Source: Mongoliitalea lutea
GTDB lineage: Bacteria; Bacteroidota; Bacteroidia; Cytophagales; Cyclobacteriaceae
Length of the DNA stretch: 64,000 nt
Reading direction: 5' to 3'
Assembly: GCF_014652135.1 (NCBI RefSeq)
Contig: NZ_BMYF01000008.1
Span: forward strand, 135,123 to 199,122
This document shows positions 1-8,800 of the stretch, in pieces. The notes below the pieces were generated by a model. That model searched no databases and was not told the origin of the DNA. It saw nothing but the letters and a program-made list of their open reading frames with translations. The translations under genes and the position numbers were made by a program. How positions within the stretch are numbered: the first letter of the stretch is position 1; each line of letters begins with the position of its first letter.

Positions 1-424
1 CGATATTGATCCCGTCTGATTCTGAGAATAAAAGATCGTAATTGTTGATCCGAAGACTCTCCTCTATGATGCGTCTGAAATCCTCTAAGAAAATCGCTTC
101 ATTAGCTGTTAATCCTGTTTTTTCAAAATCGTCCACAGTCGTAAGGATTTTCTCCTCTAACACTTCAATGTCTTTAATTACATCTGAGTAATCACTTTCC
201 AACTCACAGTGATTGACAAGCAATTTGATTCGAAATAAATTTTCGGAGATAGAAAAAATGTATCCTTCCACCACTAAGCGGTCTTCGTAAACGGAAATGA
301 ACGATTTCCCCAAATCATTGAAACTTCTACGTTCCAACACATTTTTTCCAACAATGATGGTGATAATAAAGGTCAATAAAATAGCGACCCTGATCTTATT
401 CTTTTGTAGTTTGGTTCTACTCAT
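1..424 (-). CDS. Membrane-anchored 4HB_MCP-like four-helix-bundle protein (partial)
   Basis: The first 141 residues are visible; the gene runs off the left edge. After a basic N-terminus (MSRTKLQKNKIR) there is one hydrophobic segment at about residues 13-25 (VAILLTFIITIIV). Long amphipathic helices rich in E, L, I and D follow. This is the layout of the 4HB_MCP sensory domain: an N-terminal signal anchor and an extracytoplasmic four-helix bundle that in other proteins passes ligand or mechanical signals through a second membrane helix. Whether a kinase, HAMP or methyl-accepting domain follows cannot be seen. In Cytophagales short proteins with only this domain also occur. No gene lies directly upstream. 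The family call is by pattern only. Confidence 0.6.
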   Translation of the reverse strand, partial: MSRTKLQKNKIRVAILLTFIITIIVGKNVLERRSFNDLGKSFISVYEDRLVVEGYIFSISENLFRIKLLVNHCELESDYSDVIKDIEVLEEKILTTVDDFEKTGLTANEAIFLEDFRRIIEESLRINNYDLLFSESDGINI

Positions 425-885
425 GGCTATTTTGGCTTAACTCAGGAAAAGCGCTTATACTTTTCAATTTCTTACCTAAATAAGGCTGATTTACGCAATA
501 AACCTAGCAAAGTATCCACAAAAATAGTTATGGTAGCCATAATTTAATTTTATGAATTCTCTAATGTTTGGTAAAACTGTGATTAATAAATTAGATGAAT
601 AGTTACCAACCAATAGCAGGAAAGTTGTTAGTTGAGTGAATAAATATTGGTTGAATGAAGTCAAAACCAGTTACTGAGATTCCAATTTTCATGGCTGATA
701 GTCAACGACTAGGGACACTAATTCAATTCTCTTTTTTTCCCTGATTTTACACTTGGCACTTCGTTTTAGTTTTTTGGCACAAGCTCTTTCAATTGGGTTT
801 TTGAATCTTGGGTCTATTGTAGGAACTTGGTTCTTGGTATCTAGTACACTATAAGTTTTAACTTTCAGTTCTCACATTGAACTTT
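425..885. other. Gene-free spacer, 461 bases
   Basis: No credible reading frame or strong terminator stem was found. The part nearest the M42 peptidase gene (about 805-855) is a T/G-rich run in which TCTTGG-like words recur. It resembles the degenerate TTCTTGA run at 55091-55179. The rest is AT-rich and presumably holds the promoter of the partial gene to the left. Confidence 0.5.
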
Positions 886-1953
886 TCAAACCACATACCT
901 GAAATCAAAGGCAGGATCAAACTCCAATAGAAACTTATACATCAATTCAATCACCTGTTCAATATCCTGCTTACTAGCTGTTTCAACAGTCGTATGCATA
1001 TACTTTAATGGAAGGGAAATCAAGGCTGAAGGAACACCTTCATTGGAATACGCAAAAGCATCGGTATCCGTACCTGTGCTTCTCGAAGCTGCTGCCCTTT
1101 GGAATGGAATTTCATTGTTAGTAGCTGTAGCAATAATCAAATCCAATAATTTTTTGTGTACAGCAGCCCCATACGTCAACACGGGACCATTGCCCGCTAC
1201 TTGATCCCCCGAAACAATTTTGCTGTACATGGGAGCAGTGGTATCATGGCATACATCTGTAATGACCGCAACATTTGGCTTGATTCGAGCGGCAATCATC
1301 TCTGCCCCTCTTAAGCCGATCTCTTCCTGCACTGCATTGACCACATATAGACCAAAAGGTAGGCTCGCTTTTGACTCCTTGATTTTCCGGACAACCTCTG
1401 CAATCATGTATCCCCCAATTCTATTGTCCAAAGCCCTTCCGGAAAGAAACTTCCCATTGAGTTCTTGTAATTCATCTTTAAACGTGATTACACAGCCCAC
1501 ATGAATTCCCATTTCAAGCACCTCATCTTTGGTTCGGGCTCCTACATCAATGAAAATATTATCCAAAGTAGGAGCATCCTCTTTTCCATCCTTACGAACG
1601 TGAATGGCAGGCCAGCCAAACACACCGGGAATAATTCCTTTGTCTGTATGAATATTGACCCGCATAGAAGGAGCAATCATGTGGTCTGAGCCACCATTTC
1701 TGCGCACATAGATGTATCCCTCAGGAGTGATATAATTCACAAACCAAGAAATCTCATCTGCATGGGCCTCTATCACCACTTTATATGGATGATCAGGATT
1801 AATGACACCCACAGCAGTCCCATAGTTATCTGTAAAATACGTATCAACAAAAGGCTTGACATAATCCAGCCAAATTTGCTGTCCAGATGCCTCAAATCCG
1901 GTTGGAGAGGCGTTGTTGAGGTAGGTAGTTAGGAATATTTCTGAAGATAGCAT
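886..1953 (-). CDS. M42 family metallopeptidase (glutamyl aminopeptidase/endoglucanase family)
   Basis: A 355-residue cytosolic co-catalytic di-zinc aminopeptidase, full length for the M42 (TET/FrvX) family, which trims N-terminal residues from peptides. The expected ligands are present in order: H64 and D66 in EAHADE, the bridging D176 in GRALDNRIGG, the catalytic base pair E210-E211 in VQEEIGLRGA, D233 in ITDVCHD, and a late His in LKYMHTTVE. There is no signal peptide. It starts at an ATG and stands alone, with a small four-helix-bundle gene upstream in the same direction but separated by a repeat-bearing spacer. Substrate preference cannot be read from sequence. The family assignment is secure; older annotations of such proteins as cellulases are misleading. 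Confidence 0.93.
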   Translation of the reverse strand: MLSSEIFLTTYLNNASPTGFEASGQQIWLDYVKPFVDTYFTDNYGTAVGVINPDHPYKVVIEAHADEISWFVNYITPEGYIYVRRNGGSDHMIAPSMRVNIHTDKGIIPGVFGWPAIHVRKDGKEDAPTLDNIFIDVGARTKDEVLEMGIHVGCVITFKDELQELNGKFLSGRALDNRIGGYMIAEVVRKIKESKASLPFGLYVVNAVQEEIGLRGAEMIAARIKPNVAVITDVCHDTTAPMYSKIVSGDQVAGNGPVLTYGAAVHKKLLDLIIATATNNEIPFQRAAASRSTGTDTDAFAYSNEGVPSALISLPLKYMHTTVETASKQDIEQVIELMYKFLLEFDPAFDFRYVV

Positions 1954-1987
1954 AATTTATATTTTGAATGTCAACAGTTGACTGACG

Positions 1988-2000
1988 ACGGTCAACGGTT
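1988..2000 (+). repeat. Left copy of 13-bp inverted repeat flanking the four-helix-bundle gene
   Basis: The bases ACGGTCAACGGTT are the exact reverse complement of 2515-2527. Both copies lie in richer GTCAAC/GTTGAC context: GTCAACAGTTGAC is just left of this copy, and GACCGTTGAC overlaps the right copy. Confidence 0.75.
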
Positions 2001-2059
2001 TTGATACACGTATAAAATGGAGATGATTATTTCTTAAACGATTGGTCGGACTAACTCAT

Positions 2060-2413
2060 TCAAGTTAAAGAGTTTCTAAGAGCCTGTATGCTTTTGATGA
2101 GATCATTATACTTGTTGTATAAATTTGTAAAGTCCTCTTTTTTGATGATTTTCCTCATTTCACCAAGATACAAACAAGTCACTACTTCTAAGGCAGAACG
2201 TATACTGTAATTCAGGAACCTTTTAAATTCAGCCGAACTTTGACCTGTAGACCCCTCTGCAATATTTAGGACGACAGAATCCGCGGCTTTTTGCATTTGT
2301 GTTCCCAAAACGAATTTTTCGTGTGAAGGAAACTCCTGAATCACATTACTTACCTCAAAAGCCAGTTCTAAAGCAGTCCTCCAAACTTTTAGCTTTTCAA
2401 ACTTGAACCCCAT
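2060..2413 (-). CDS. Four helix bundle protein (S23/23S rRNA intervening-sequence type)
   Basis: A 117-residue soluble all-helical protein of the family first seen as ORFs in 23S rRNA intervening sequences (TIGR02436; related to the diversity-generating-retroelement protein Avd). The family features are visible: an N-terminal FEKLKVWRTALELA segment, the conserved IAEGSTGQSSAEFKRFL motif at about residues 51-67, and a long C-terminal helix. Members form pentameric barrels and bind nucleic acid, but the cellular role of stand-alone copies is not established. Neither an rRNA gene nor a reverse transcriptase is nearby. Exact inverted 13-bp repeats at 1988-2000 and 2515-2527 bracket the gene, which suggests it arrived as a unit. 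Family call firm, function unknown. Confidence 0.88.
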   Translation of the reverse strand: MGFKFEKLKVWRTALELAFEVSNVIQEFPSHEKFVLGTQMQKAADSVVLNIAEGSTGQSSAEFKRFLNYSIRSALEVVTCLYLGEMRKIIKKEDFTNLYNKYNDLIKSIQALRNSLT

Positions 2414-2514
2414 AGTAAAGTGGATTAAATTTTACAAACTGGATAAAGAACATCTAAGAAAACGAATTTATTCTTTTTACGAATAGTCGTTAGTTTTAGT
2501 TGTTACGAACAGTT

Positions 2515-2527
2515 AACCGTTGACCGT
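2515..2527 (-). repeat. Right copy of 13-bp inverted repeat flanking the four-helix-bundle gene
   Basis: AACCGTTGACCGT is the exact reverse complement of 1988-2000. The right copy continues as TGACCGTTGAC, a partial second unit. It lies 17 bases beyond the stop codon of the carboxyltransferase gene that ends at 2545. Confidence 0.75.
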
Positions 2528-2544
2528 TGACAGACCTACCTCAC

Positions 2545-4128
2545 TTACAGAGGGATATTCCCATGCTTCTTTCTTGGCAGCTTATCTACCTTATTTTCAA
2601 GCATTTTGTAGGCACGGATGAGTTTTTCGCGGGTTTCGGATGGGAGGATGACTTCGTCTACGAACCCTCTATGGGCTGCACGGTATGGATTGGCAAATTT
2701 AGCGGTATATTCGTCGATTTTTTCTTGGAGTTTTTCTTCTGGGTTTTCGGCTTCGGCAATTTCACGTTTGAAAATAATTTCAGCAGCACCTTTGGCCCCC
2801 ATCACGGCAATTTCCGCAGTTGGCCAAGCAAAGTTTAGGTCTGCACCGATATGTTTGGAATTCATAACATCATAAGCACCACCATAGGCTTTACGGGTAA
2901 TTACCGTTACTCGAGGCACGGTAGCCTCCGAAAATGCATACAATAATTTAGCTCCATTAACGATAATCCCATTCCATTCTTGATCTGTACCTGGCAAAAA
3001 GCCTGGCACATCTACCAATACTAACAAAGGAACGTTGAAAGAATCACAGAAACGAACAAAACGAGCAGCTTTGATGGAAGCATCATTATCCAACACACCT
3101 GCCATAGACTGAGGTTGATTACCAACAATCCCAATACTTCTTCCCGCTAATCTGGCAAATCCAACAACAATGTTATCCGCATAGTTTTTATGCACTTCCA
3201 TAAATGAATCCTCATCTACTATTCCATTGACTACTTCACGGATATCATAGGGATGATTTGGGTTGTCCGGAATAATGGTATCCAATTGAGGTCTTAATTC
3301 ATTCTCCTTCTTTTCGTACTCATAAACTGGTGCCTCATCTTCACAGTTCTGAGGAATATAGCTCAATAGCTGCTTGATATGATTGATGCAATCCAATTCA
3401 TTGGTACAGGCAAAATGTGTCACTCCACTCTTCGTACTATGTGTACTGGCACCGCCCAACTCCTCAGCTGTAACAGTTTCTTGGGTAACCGTTTTTACTA
3501 CGTTTGGACCGGTGACAAACATGTAGGAAGTGTTTTCCACCATCAAAATAAAATCAGTAATCGCAGGAGAATACACCGCACCTCCGGCACAAGGCCCCAT
3601 GATCGCAGAAATTTGAGGCACTACTCCTGATGCAAGTGTATTTCTGTAAAAAATATCCGCATAACCACCCAAAGAGACTACGCCTTCTTGGATACGGGCA
3701 CCACCAGAATCATTTAAGCCAATAACAGGCGCACCGTTTTTCATGGCCATATCCATGATTTTACAGATTTTTTCAGCATGGGTCTCAGACAAAGAACCTC
3801 CAAATACCGTGAAATCCTGAGAATATACATAGACCAATCGCCCATTGATTTCCCCATAACCAGTGATTACTCCATCACCAAGGTAATGCTCCTTATCCAA
3901 ACCAAAATCCTTGGCTCTATGCATCACAAACTTGTCAACTTCTTGGAATGTACCTTCATCCATTAAAAAATCTATCCGCTCTCGGGCAGTCAATTTGCCT
4001 TTTTTATGCTGAGCTTCAATTCTCTTGGCTCCTCCTCCGAGTAATGCCTCATCATTCTTTTTAGATAAAAGTTCGAATTTCTCTTTGTTGGACGGCAGGC
4101 TATAAATTCCTTTGACTTGACTTTTCAT
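2545..4128 (-). CDS. pccB: Acyl-CoA carboxylase carboxyltransferase (beta) subunit, propionyl/methylmalonyl-CoA type
   Basis: A 527-residue crotonase-fold carboxyltransferase of the PccB/MmdA family, which transfers CO2 from carboxybiotin to an acyl-CoA such as propionyl-CoA. Both halves are complete. The N-half has the [10 protein letters not shown] oxyanion motif and [12 protein letters not shown]. The C-half has [12 protein letters not shown] and [13 protein letters not shown], where the AYGGAY turn forms the second oxyanion hole. No biotin carboxylase or biotin carrier gene is adjacent, so partners must be encoded elsewhere. It is monocistronic; the next gene upstream is divergent, with 280 bases between the two starts. 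Acyl-CoA specificity (acetyl, propionyl or methylcrotonyl) is inferred from general resemblance and not proven. Confidence 0.9.
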   Translation of the reverse strand: MKSQVKGIYSLPSNKEKFELLSKKNDEALLGGGAKRIEAQHKKGKLTARERIDFLMDEGTFQEVDKFVMHRAKDFGLDKEHYLGDGVITGYGEINGRLVYVYSQDFTVFGGSLSETHAEKICKIMDMAMKNGAPVIGLNDSGGARIQEGVVSLGGYADIFYRNTLASGVVPQISAIMGPCAGGAVYSPAITDFILMVENTSYMFVTGPNVVKTVTQETVTAEELGGASTHSTKSGVTHFACTNELDCINHIKQLLSYIPQNCEDEAPVYEYEKKENELRPQLDTIIPDNPNHPYDIREVVNGIVDEDSFMEVHKNYADNIVVGFARLAGRSIGIVGNQPQSMAGVLDNDASIKAARFVRFCDSFNVPLLVLVDVPGFLPGTDQEWNGIIVNGAKLLYAFSEATVPRVTVITRKAYGGAYDVMNSKHIGADLNFAWPTAEIAVMGAKGAAEIIFKREIAEAENPEEKLQEKIDEYTAKFANPYRAAHRGFVDEVILPSETREKLIRAYKMLENKVDKLPRKKHGNIPL

Positions 4129-4408
4129 AAGTTTAAAGTTTGCTTTCGACGGTTATTTTGGAGTGACTTTAGAAAAAACCTTGCTTATGAAGGCTAGTTA
4201 CTTTCGATCATCATCCAGTGTGTAAGGTATTATCTTGGTCAAATATAAGTAAGGACTGCGATAGTGAGAAAAATTTGTTGGTCAATGACTATACAATTTA
4301 CCAAAGTAACAAAAGTATCACTTTGACTTCCAGCAAAATTGACTGAAAATAGGTTAGCAGTTTTTAAGATTATGTTTCTATATTCGCACATCTTAAAAAT
4401 AGGTGAGT

Positions 4409-5362
4409 ATGAGACCTAGAAAGGCTGCAATTATCGATATGGGGACCAACACATTTCATTTGTTGTTGGTAGAAATTTTAGGAGAGAGATACACGACTTT
4501 ATACAAAGAAAAAGTTGCTGTAAAAATAGGACAGGGGGGAATTAACCAACGTGTAATTCAAGCCGATGCCGAAAAAAGAGCCTTACATACCCTCCAACAC
4601 TTCAAAAACCTGATTGATGGTGAGGGAATAACCGAAATATTTGCATTCGCTACATCTGCGGTAAGAAATGCAGAAAATGGTCAAGCCTTCGTCGACAAGG
4701 TATTACAAACCATTGGCATAGACATCAATGTCATCGATGGAGTCCAAGAAGCCCAAATGATTTACGAAGGAATCCGACTAAGTGGAGCCTTGAATGAGGA
4801 AGTTTCTTTGATGATGGATATTGGTGGAGGATCTGTCGAGTTTATCATTGGTACGCAACAAGCTGTCTTGTGGAAACAAAGTTTTGAAATTGGAGGTCAA
4901 CGCATGCTGGACCTTTTTCACTACCATGACCCAATTCTGCCCGAGGAAACACAAAACTTATTTGAGTACCTTGAAAGTAACCTTCAAGAATTAATCTCCG
5001 CTATTCAAACATACCAACCTACACGCTTCGTGGGTGCTTCGGGAACATTTGATACCTTATCCGATATCTATTACGCATCTTTACACAAGCATAAAACTAG
5101 AGAGGAAAGCGTATTTTTACTTCCAAGAACTTCTTTTGACCAAATTTCCAACCAGCTACATACTTTACCCAAGGAAGAGCGACTTAAAATCCCGGGCATG
5201 ATCCCTATGCGTGTGGATATGATAGTAGTTGCATCCTGTTTGATTGAATTTATTTTAGGATTCCTTTCAGTGGAACTCTTAGTATGTTCTAATTTTGCCC
5301 TCAAGGAAGGGGCCATCGCCCAACTGATGGGAAAAGATTCTCTGGCTATGGCAGAGAAATAA
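4409..5362 (+). CDS. Ppx/GppA family exopolyphosphatase
   Basis: A 317-residue protein of the ASKHA phosphatase fold that degrades polyphosphate and/or pppGpp. The phosphate-binding loops are clear: DMGTNTFHLLLVE at the N-terminus and DIGGGSVEFI in the middle, with GASGTFDTL further on. It is the short, two-domain form lacking the C-terminal HD and helical domains of E. coli Ppx (about 510 aa). I chose the ATG at 4409 over the GTG two codons upstream because MRPRKAAIIDMGTN is the usual family start. It is followed eight bases later by the dehydrogenase gene and probably co-transcribed with it. Polyphosphate versus pppGpp preference is unresolved. Confidence 0.9.
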   Translation: MRPRKAAIIDMGTNTFHLLLVEILGERYTTLYKEKVAVKIGQGGINQRVIQADAEKRALHTLQHFKNLIDGEGITEIFAFATSAVRNAENGQAFVDKVLQTIGIDINVIDGVQEAQMIYEGIRLSGALNEEVSLMMDIGGGSVEFIIGTQQAVLWKQSFEIGGQRMLDLFHYHDPILPEETQNLFEYLESNLQELISAIQTYQPTRFVGASGTFDTLSDIYYASLHKHKTREESVFLLPRTSFDQISNQLHTLPKEERLKIPGMIPMRVDMIVVASCLIEFILGFLSVELLVCSNFALKEGAIAQLMGKDSLAMAEK

Positions 5363-5370
5363 GATCAACG

Positions 5371-6450
5371 ATGCTCATGAATTTTACTTACGAACACCTC
5401 CGACAGTTTACAATTGATATACTGAAAAAAATTGGCTGCTCGGATAAAGATGCCACGATTGCAGCAGATGTATTGGTATCAGCTGACTTGCGAGGAGTAG
5501 ATTCCCATGGAGTTGCTAGGCTTTCGGGCTATGTGCGCTTGTGGGAAAAAGGAAGAATCAATGCCACGCCATCCATACGTGTCACTTACGAAACTCCAAG
5601 TACGGCAGTTGTGGATGGAGATGGTGGATTAGGATTAGTGGTCGCACCATTTGCTATGCAAGTAGCTATTGAAAAAGCCAAAAATGCTGGTACCGGCTGG
5701 GTATCTGTGAAAAATAGCAATCATTATGGAATTGCTGGTTATCATGCGATGATGGCCTTGGAACACGATATGATTGGTATTTCCCTAACCAATGCCAGTC
5801 CCTTGGTTTCTCCGACTTTTTCCAAAGAGCGTCTTTTAGGAACAAATCCTATTTCGGTAGCCATTCCTGCTCATGAGCAGCCTCCTTTTGTCGCAGATAT
5901 GGCAACCACAACTGCCGCTAACGGAAAATTGGAAATATTGCAACGCAAAAACTTAGAAGCTCCTCTTGGTTGGGTTCAAGACCCACAGGGAGTACCTACC
6001 ACTGATGCTAACGGTGTAAAAAAGGGTGGTGCTTTACTTCCTTTGGGTGGTGATAGAGACCATGGATCGCACAAAGGATATGCACTTGGAGCGATTGTGG
6101 ATATATTTTCCGCAGTCCTATCCGGTGCCAATTATGGTCCTTGGGTTCCGCCGTTTGTTGCATTTCTAGAACCAGACCCTAACCCAGTTGGGGAAGGTTT
6201 GGGGCACTTTTTTGGAGCTATGAGAGTGGATGCTTTCAGACCTGCAGATGAATTTAAAGGCCATATGGACACATGGATCAGTCGCTTCAGGAGCGCTACT
6301 CCAGTTGAAGGGCAGGAAAAGGTATTGATACCTGGGGATCCAGAACGCGAATTAGAAGCCATTAGAAGAAAAGAAGGAATCCCACTGCTTCAACCGGTAA
6401 TTGAAGATTTGACGCAGTTAGGAGAAAAATTGGGTGTAAGCTTTTCCTAA
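5371..6450 (+). CDS. Ldh family NAD(P)-dependent oxidoreductase (malate/L-lactate/ureidoglycolate type)
   Basis: A 359-residue cytosolic dehydrogenase of the type-2 malate/L-lactate family, which has its own NADH-binding fold and not a Rossmann fold. Family marks are ADLRGVDSHGVARL near residues 34-47, the NSNHYGIAGYHAM segment with the catalytic-site His, the ADMATTTAANGKLE cofactor region and HKGYALGAIVDIFSAVLSGA. The length is normal. The start may be 5371 or the ATG two codons later. It follows the Ppx/GppA gene by 8 bases and precedes a Tat-exported oxidoreductase by 55 bases on the same strand. The 2-hydroxyacid substrate (malate, lactate, ureidoglycolate or a sugar acid) cannot be told. 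Confidence 0.9.
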   Translation: MLMNFTYEHLRQFTIDILKKIGCSDKDATIAADVLVSADLRGVDSHGVARLSGYVRLWEKGRINATPSIRVTYETPSTAVVDGDGGLGLVVAPFAMQVAIEKAKNAGTGWVSVKNSNHYGIAGYHAMMALEHDMIGISLTNASPLVSPTFSKERLLGTNPISVAIPAHEQPPFVADMATTTAANGKLEILQRKNLEAPLGWVQDPQGVPTTDANGVKKGGALLPLGGDRDHGSHKGYALGAIVDIFSAVLSGANYGPWVPPFVAFLEPDPNPVGEGLGHFFGAMRVDAFRPADEFKGHMDTWISRFRSATPVEGQEKVLIPGDPERELEAIRRKEGIPLLQPVIEDLTQLGEKLGVSFS

Positions 6451-6505
6451 GCTCTCCTTGCCTTCCCCTTTCCTTTTTGTAACTTGAGACTGTTTATCTA
6501 TACAT

Positions 6506-7876
6506 ATGAAAGCAGTCTCAACTCCCGGAAGAAGAAATTTTCTAAAAAAAAGTGCAGCGCTATTAGCACTTACTAGCCTTGGAACACTCTCCACAGGATT
6601 TATTGAGAATAAAAACCCGCTTCGGGTAGCTGTCATAGGTACAGGTTGGTATGGGAAAAGTGATCTCTTTCGTTTACTTCAAGTTGCCTCTTGTGAGGTA
6701 GTCGCCCTTTGCGATGTAGACCGCAAGCAATTGGAAGAAGCTGCCAGACTTTTGGAACAGAGACATCCACAATCCAATGGACCTCAGCTGTACAAAGACT
6801 ATCGGGAGCTACTTAAAAACCATGCCTTGGACATCACCATTATTGGTACTCCCGATCATTGGCATGCTTTGCAGACCATTGCAGCCTTGGAGGCAGGTTC
6901 CCATGTATATGTGCAAAAGCCCGTTTCGGTAGATGTACTGGAAGGAGAAGCAGTAGTGGCAGCTGCCAAAAAATATGGAAAGGTGGTTCAGGTTGGGCTT
7001 CAACGGCGTAGCACTCCACATTTGATCGAAGCCAAGCAAGCAATCATCGATACTGGTAAGTTAGGTAAAATTGCAGCAGCTGACATTTTTTGTTACTACC
7101 ATATGCGGGAAGATAAAAGCAAGGAAGTACAAGCAATCCCGGACTATATTGATTATAACTTTTGGACCGGTCCTGCCCCCTTGAGACCTTATACAGGCTT
7201 GCCTCATGGATTACATTGGCGATCATTTATGGAGTATGGAAATGGAATAACAGGGGATATGGCGGTGCACATGTTGGATGCTGTGCGCTGGATGCTGGAC
7301 CTAGATTGGCCTCACACGATTTCGGCTCAGGGAGGTATTTATGTACAAAACAAGGGGATATCCAATACGGCAGATACGCAAACCGCTGTTTTTGAGTTTA
7401 CTGACTTGACAGTATCTTGGCAGCACCGAACTTGGGGAAACCCTGTGGATCCTGAATACCCTTGGGGATTTAAGATTTATGGAGAACATGGAATGTTAGC
7501 GGGTTCACCCTTCAAAGCTGAGTTTATTCCCTACCCTAATGGCGAAAGCCAACTATTTGAGTGTCTGTATGAGCGTGAAAAATATCCAGAAGATCTGACC
7601 GAAGCAGGCATGGAGGTTCATGCAGCCCCAGCTACCCGAAGGCACTTTCAAGCCATGGTAGATGCCATGCAGCACAATACTGACCCAAATGCAGCTATAT
7701 ACAGCAGCCATATTTCAACAGCTTCCTGTATTTTGGCCAATCTTTCTATGGATCTTGGCAGACCTTTAAGTTATGACCCGACCAATAAAATCATAGCGAA
7801 TGACCCAGAAGCAACGAAATTATTGAAGCGCGCATATCGTGAACCTTGGGTGCATCCGAGTGGAAAATGGATTTAA
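6506..7876 (+). CDS. Tat-exported Gfo/Idh/MocA family oxidoreductase
   Basis: 456 residues. The N-terminus GRRNFLKKSAALLALTSLG is a twin-arginine signal (RRxFLKK followed by a hydrophobic stretch), so the folded, cofactor-loaded enzyme is expected in the periplasm. The NAD(P) Rossmann motif VIGTGWYGKS follows at about residue 43. The family's EKP motif appears as QKPVSVD, and GDMAVHMLDAVRWML carries the conserved His of the C-terminal substrate domain. Exported Bacteroidota members of this family act on sugars or glycosides with tightly bound NAD(P), as in Nag109-like or 3-keto-glycoside chemistry; that role is inferred. No sugar transporter is adjacent. It is the last gene of the rightward ppx-ldh run. 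Confidence 0.9.
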   Translation: MKAVSTPGRRNFLKKSAALLALTSLGTLSTGFIENKNPLRVAVIGTGWYGKSDLFRLLQVASCEVVALCDVDRKQLEEAARLLEQRHPQSNGPQLYKDYRELLKNHALDITIIGTPDHWHALQTIAALEAGSHVYVQKPVSVDVLEGEAVVAAAKKYGKVVQVGLQRRSTPHLIEAKQAIIDTGKLGKIAAADIFCYYHMREDKSKEVQAIPDYIDYNFWTGPAPLRPYTGLPHGLHWRSFMEYGNGITGDMAVHMLDAVRWMLDLDWPHTISAQGGIYVQNKGISNTADTQTAVFEFTDLTVSWQHRTWGNPVDPEYPWGFKIYGEHGMLAGSPFKAEFIPYPNGESQLFECLYEREKYPEDLTEAGMEVHAAPATRRHFQAMVDAMQHNTDPNAAIYSSHISTASCILANLSMDLGRPLSYDPTNKIIANDPEATKLLKRAYREPWVHPSGKWI

Positions 7877-7921
7877 GCTATTTTCGAAAAAGAAAACTAA
7901 TTGGGAAACCAACAATTACCA

Positions 7922-8800
7922 TTATCCAAATAAATCCGAACTCAGGTATCTATCCCCTCTATCGCAAGTGATACAGACAATCACACCATGCTTTAGCTCT
8001 TGTGCAAGCTGAAGAGCTGCATGAAGGGCACCTCCACTGCTCATCCCCGCCAAAATCCCCTCTTCTTTTGCCATTCTTCGGGTCATCGTGGTAGCCTGTT
8101 CCTGACTGACATCTATCACTCGATCCACACGGGAAGGATCAAATATTTTCGGTAAAAATTCGGGAGACCATCGACGGATCCCCGGTATATTTGATCCGTT
8201 TGTAGGTTGGGTTCCTACAATTTGGATTGCTGGGTTTTGCTCTTTTAGATACTTGGAAACACCCATAATCGTTCCCGTAGTACCCATAGCGGATACAAAA
8301 TGAGTGACTTTACCATCAGTATCTTTCCATATCTCAGGACCTGTGCTGTAATAGTGAGCCATGTAATTATCAGGATTAGCAAATTGATCGAGCATTACAT
8401 AACCTTCCTCACGGGCCATTTGCTCGGCCAGTTCACGGGAGTATTCAATCGTTTTGGCAGCGGGTGTCAAGATCACCTTAGCACCATAAGCCTCCATAGA
8501 TAAAATTCGCTCTTTGGTGGAATTATCCGGCATCACGAGTGTCATCTTCAAACCCAAAAAATTAGCCACCATAGCCAATGCTATTCCTGTATTGCCACTT
8601 GTAGCTTCTACCAAATTAGCCCCAGGTTGAACGGTACCTCTATCAAGGGCAGACTTCAACATATTGTAAGCAGCTCTATCTTTGACAGAACCTCCAGGGT
8701 TTTGGCCCTCTAACTTGCAATAAATCTGAACGCCAGGATTGGTCGGGATCGTGCGAAGCGCTACTAAGGGAGTATTGCCAATAAGTTTTTCAATATACAT
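7922..8800 (-). CDS. cysM: Cysteine synthase CysM/CysK
   Basis: A 292-residue PLP enzyme that makes L-cysteine from O-acetylserine and sulfide (CysM may also use thiosulfate). The Schiff-base lysine is K40 in GQNPGGSVKDRAA; the substrate loop TSGNTGIALA and the phosphate-binding turn GTTGTIMG are intact, as is the late SSGG. It is short and ends soon after the core, as in CysM-type proteins. Its start overlaps the stop of the serine acetyltransferase gene by one base (TAATG), so the two are translationally coupled and together complete serine-to-cysteine synthesis. CysM versus CysK isozyme choice is by overall length and is moderately sure. Confidence 0.9.
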   Translation of the reverse strand: MYIEKLIGNTPLVALRTIPTNPGVQIYCKLEGQNPGGSVKDRAAYNMLKSALDRGTVQPGANLVEATSGNTGIALAMVANFLGLKMTLVMPDNSTKERILSMEAYGAKVILTPAAKTIEYSRELAEQMAREEGYVMLDQFANPDNYMAHYYSTGPEIWKDTDGKVTHFVSAMGTTGTIMGVSKYLKEQNPAIQIVGTQPTNGSNIPGIRRWSPEFLPKIFDPSRVDRVIDVSQEQATTMTRRMAKEEGILAGMSSGGALHAALQLAQELKHGVIVCITCDRGDRYLSSDLFG

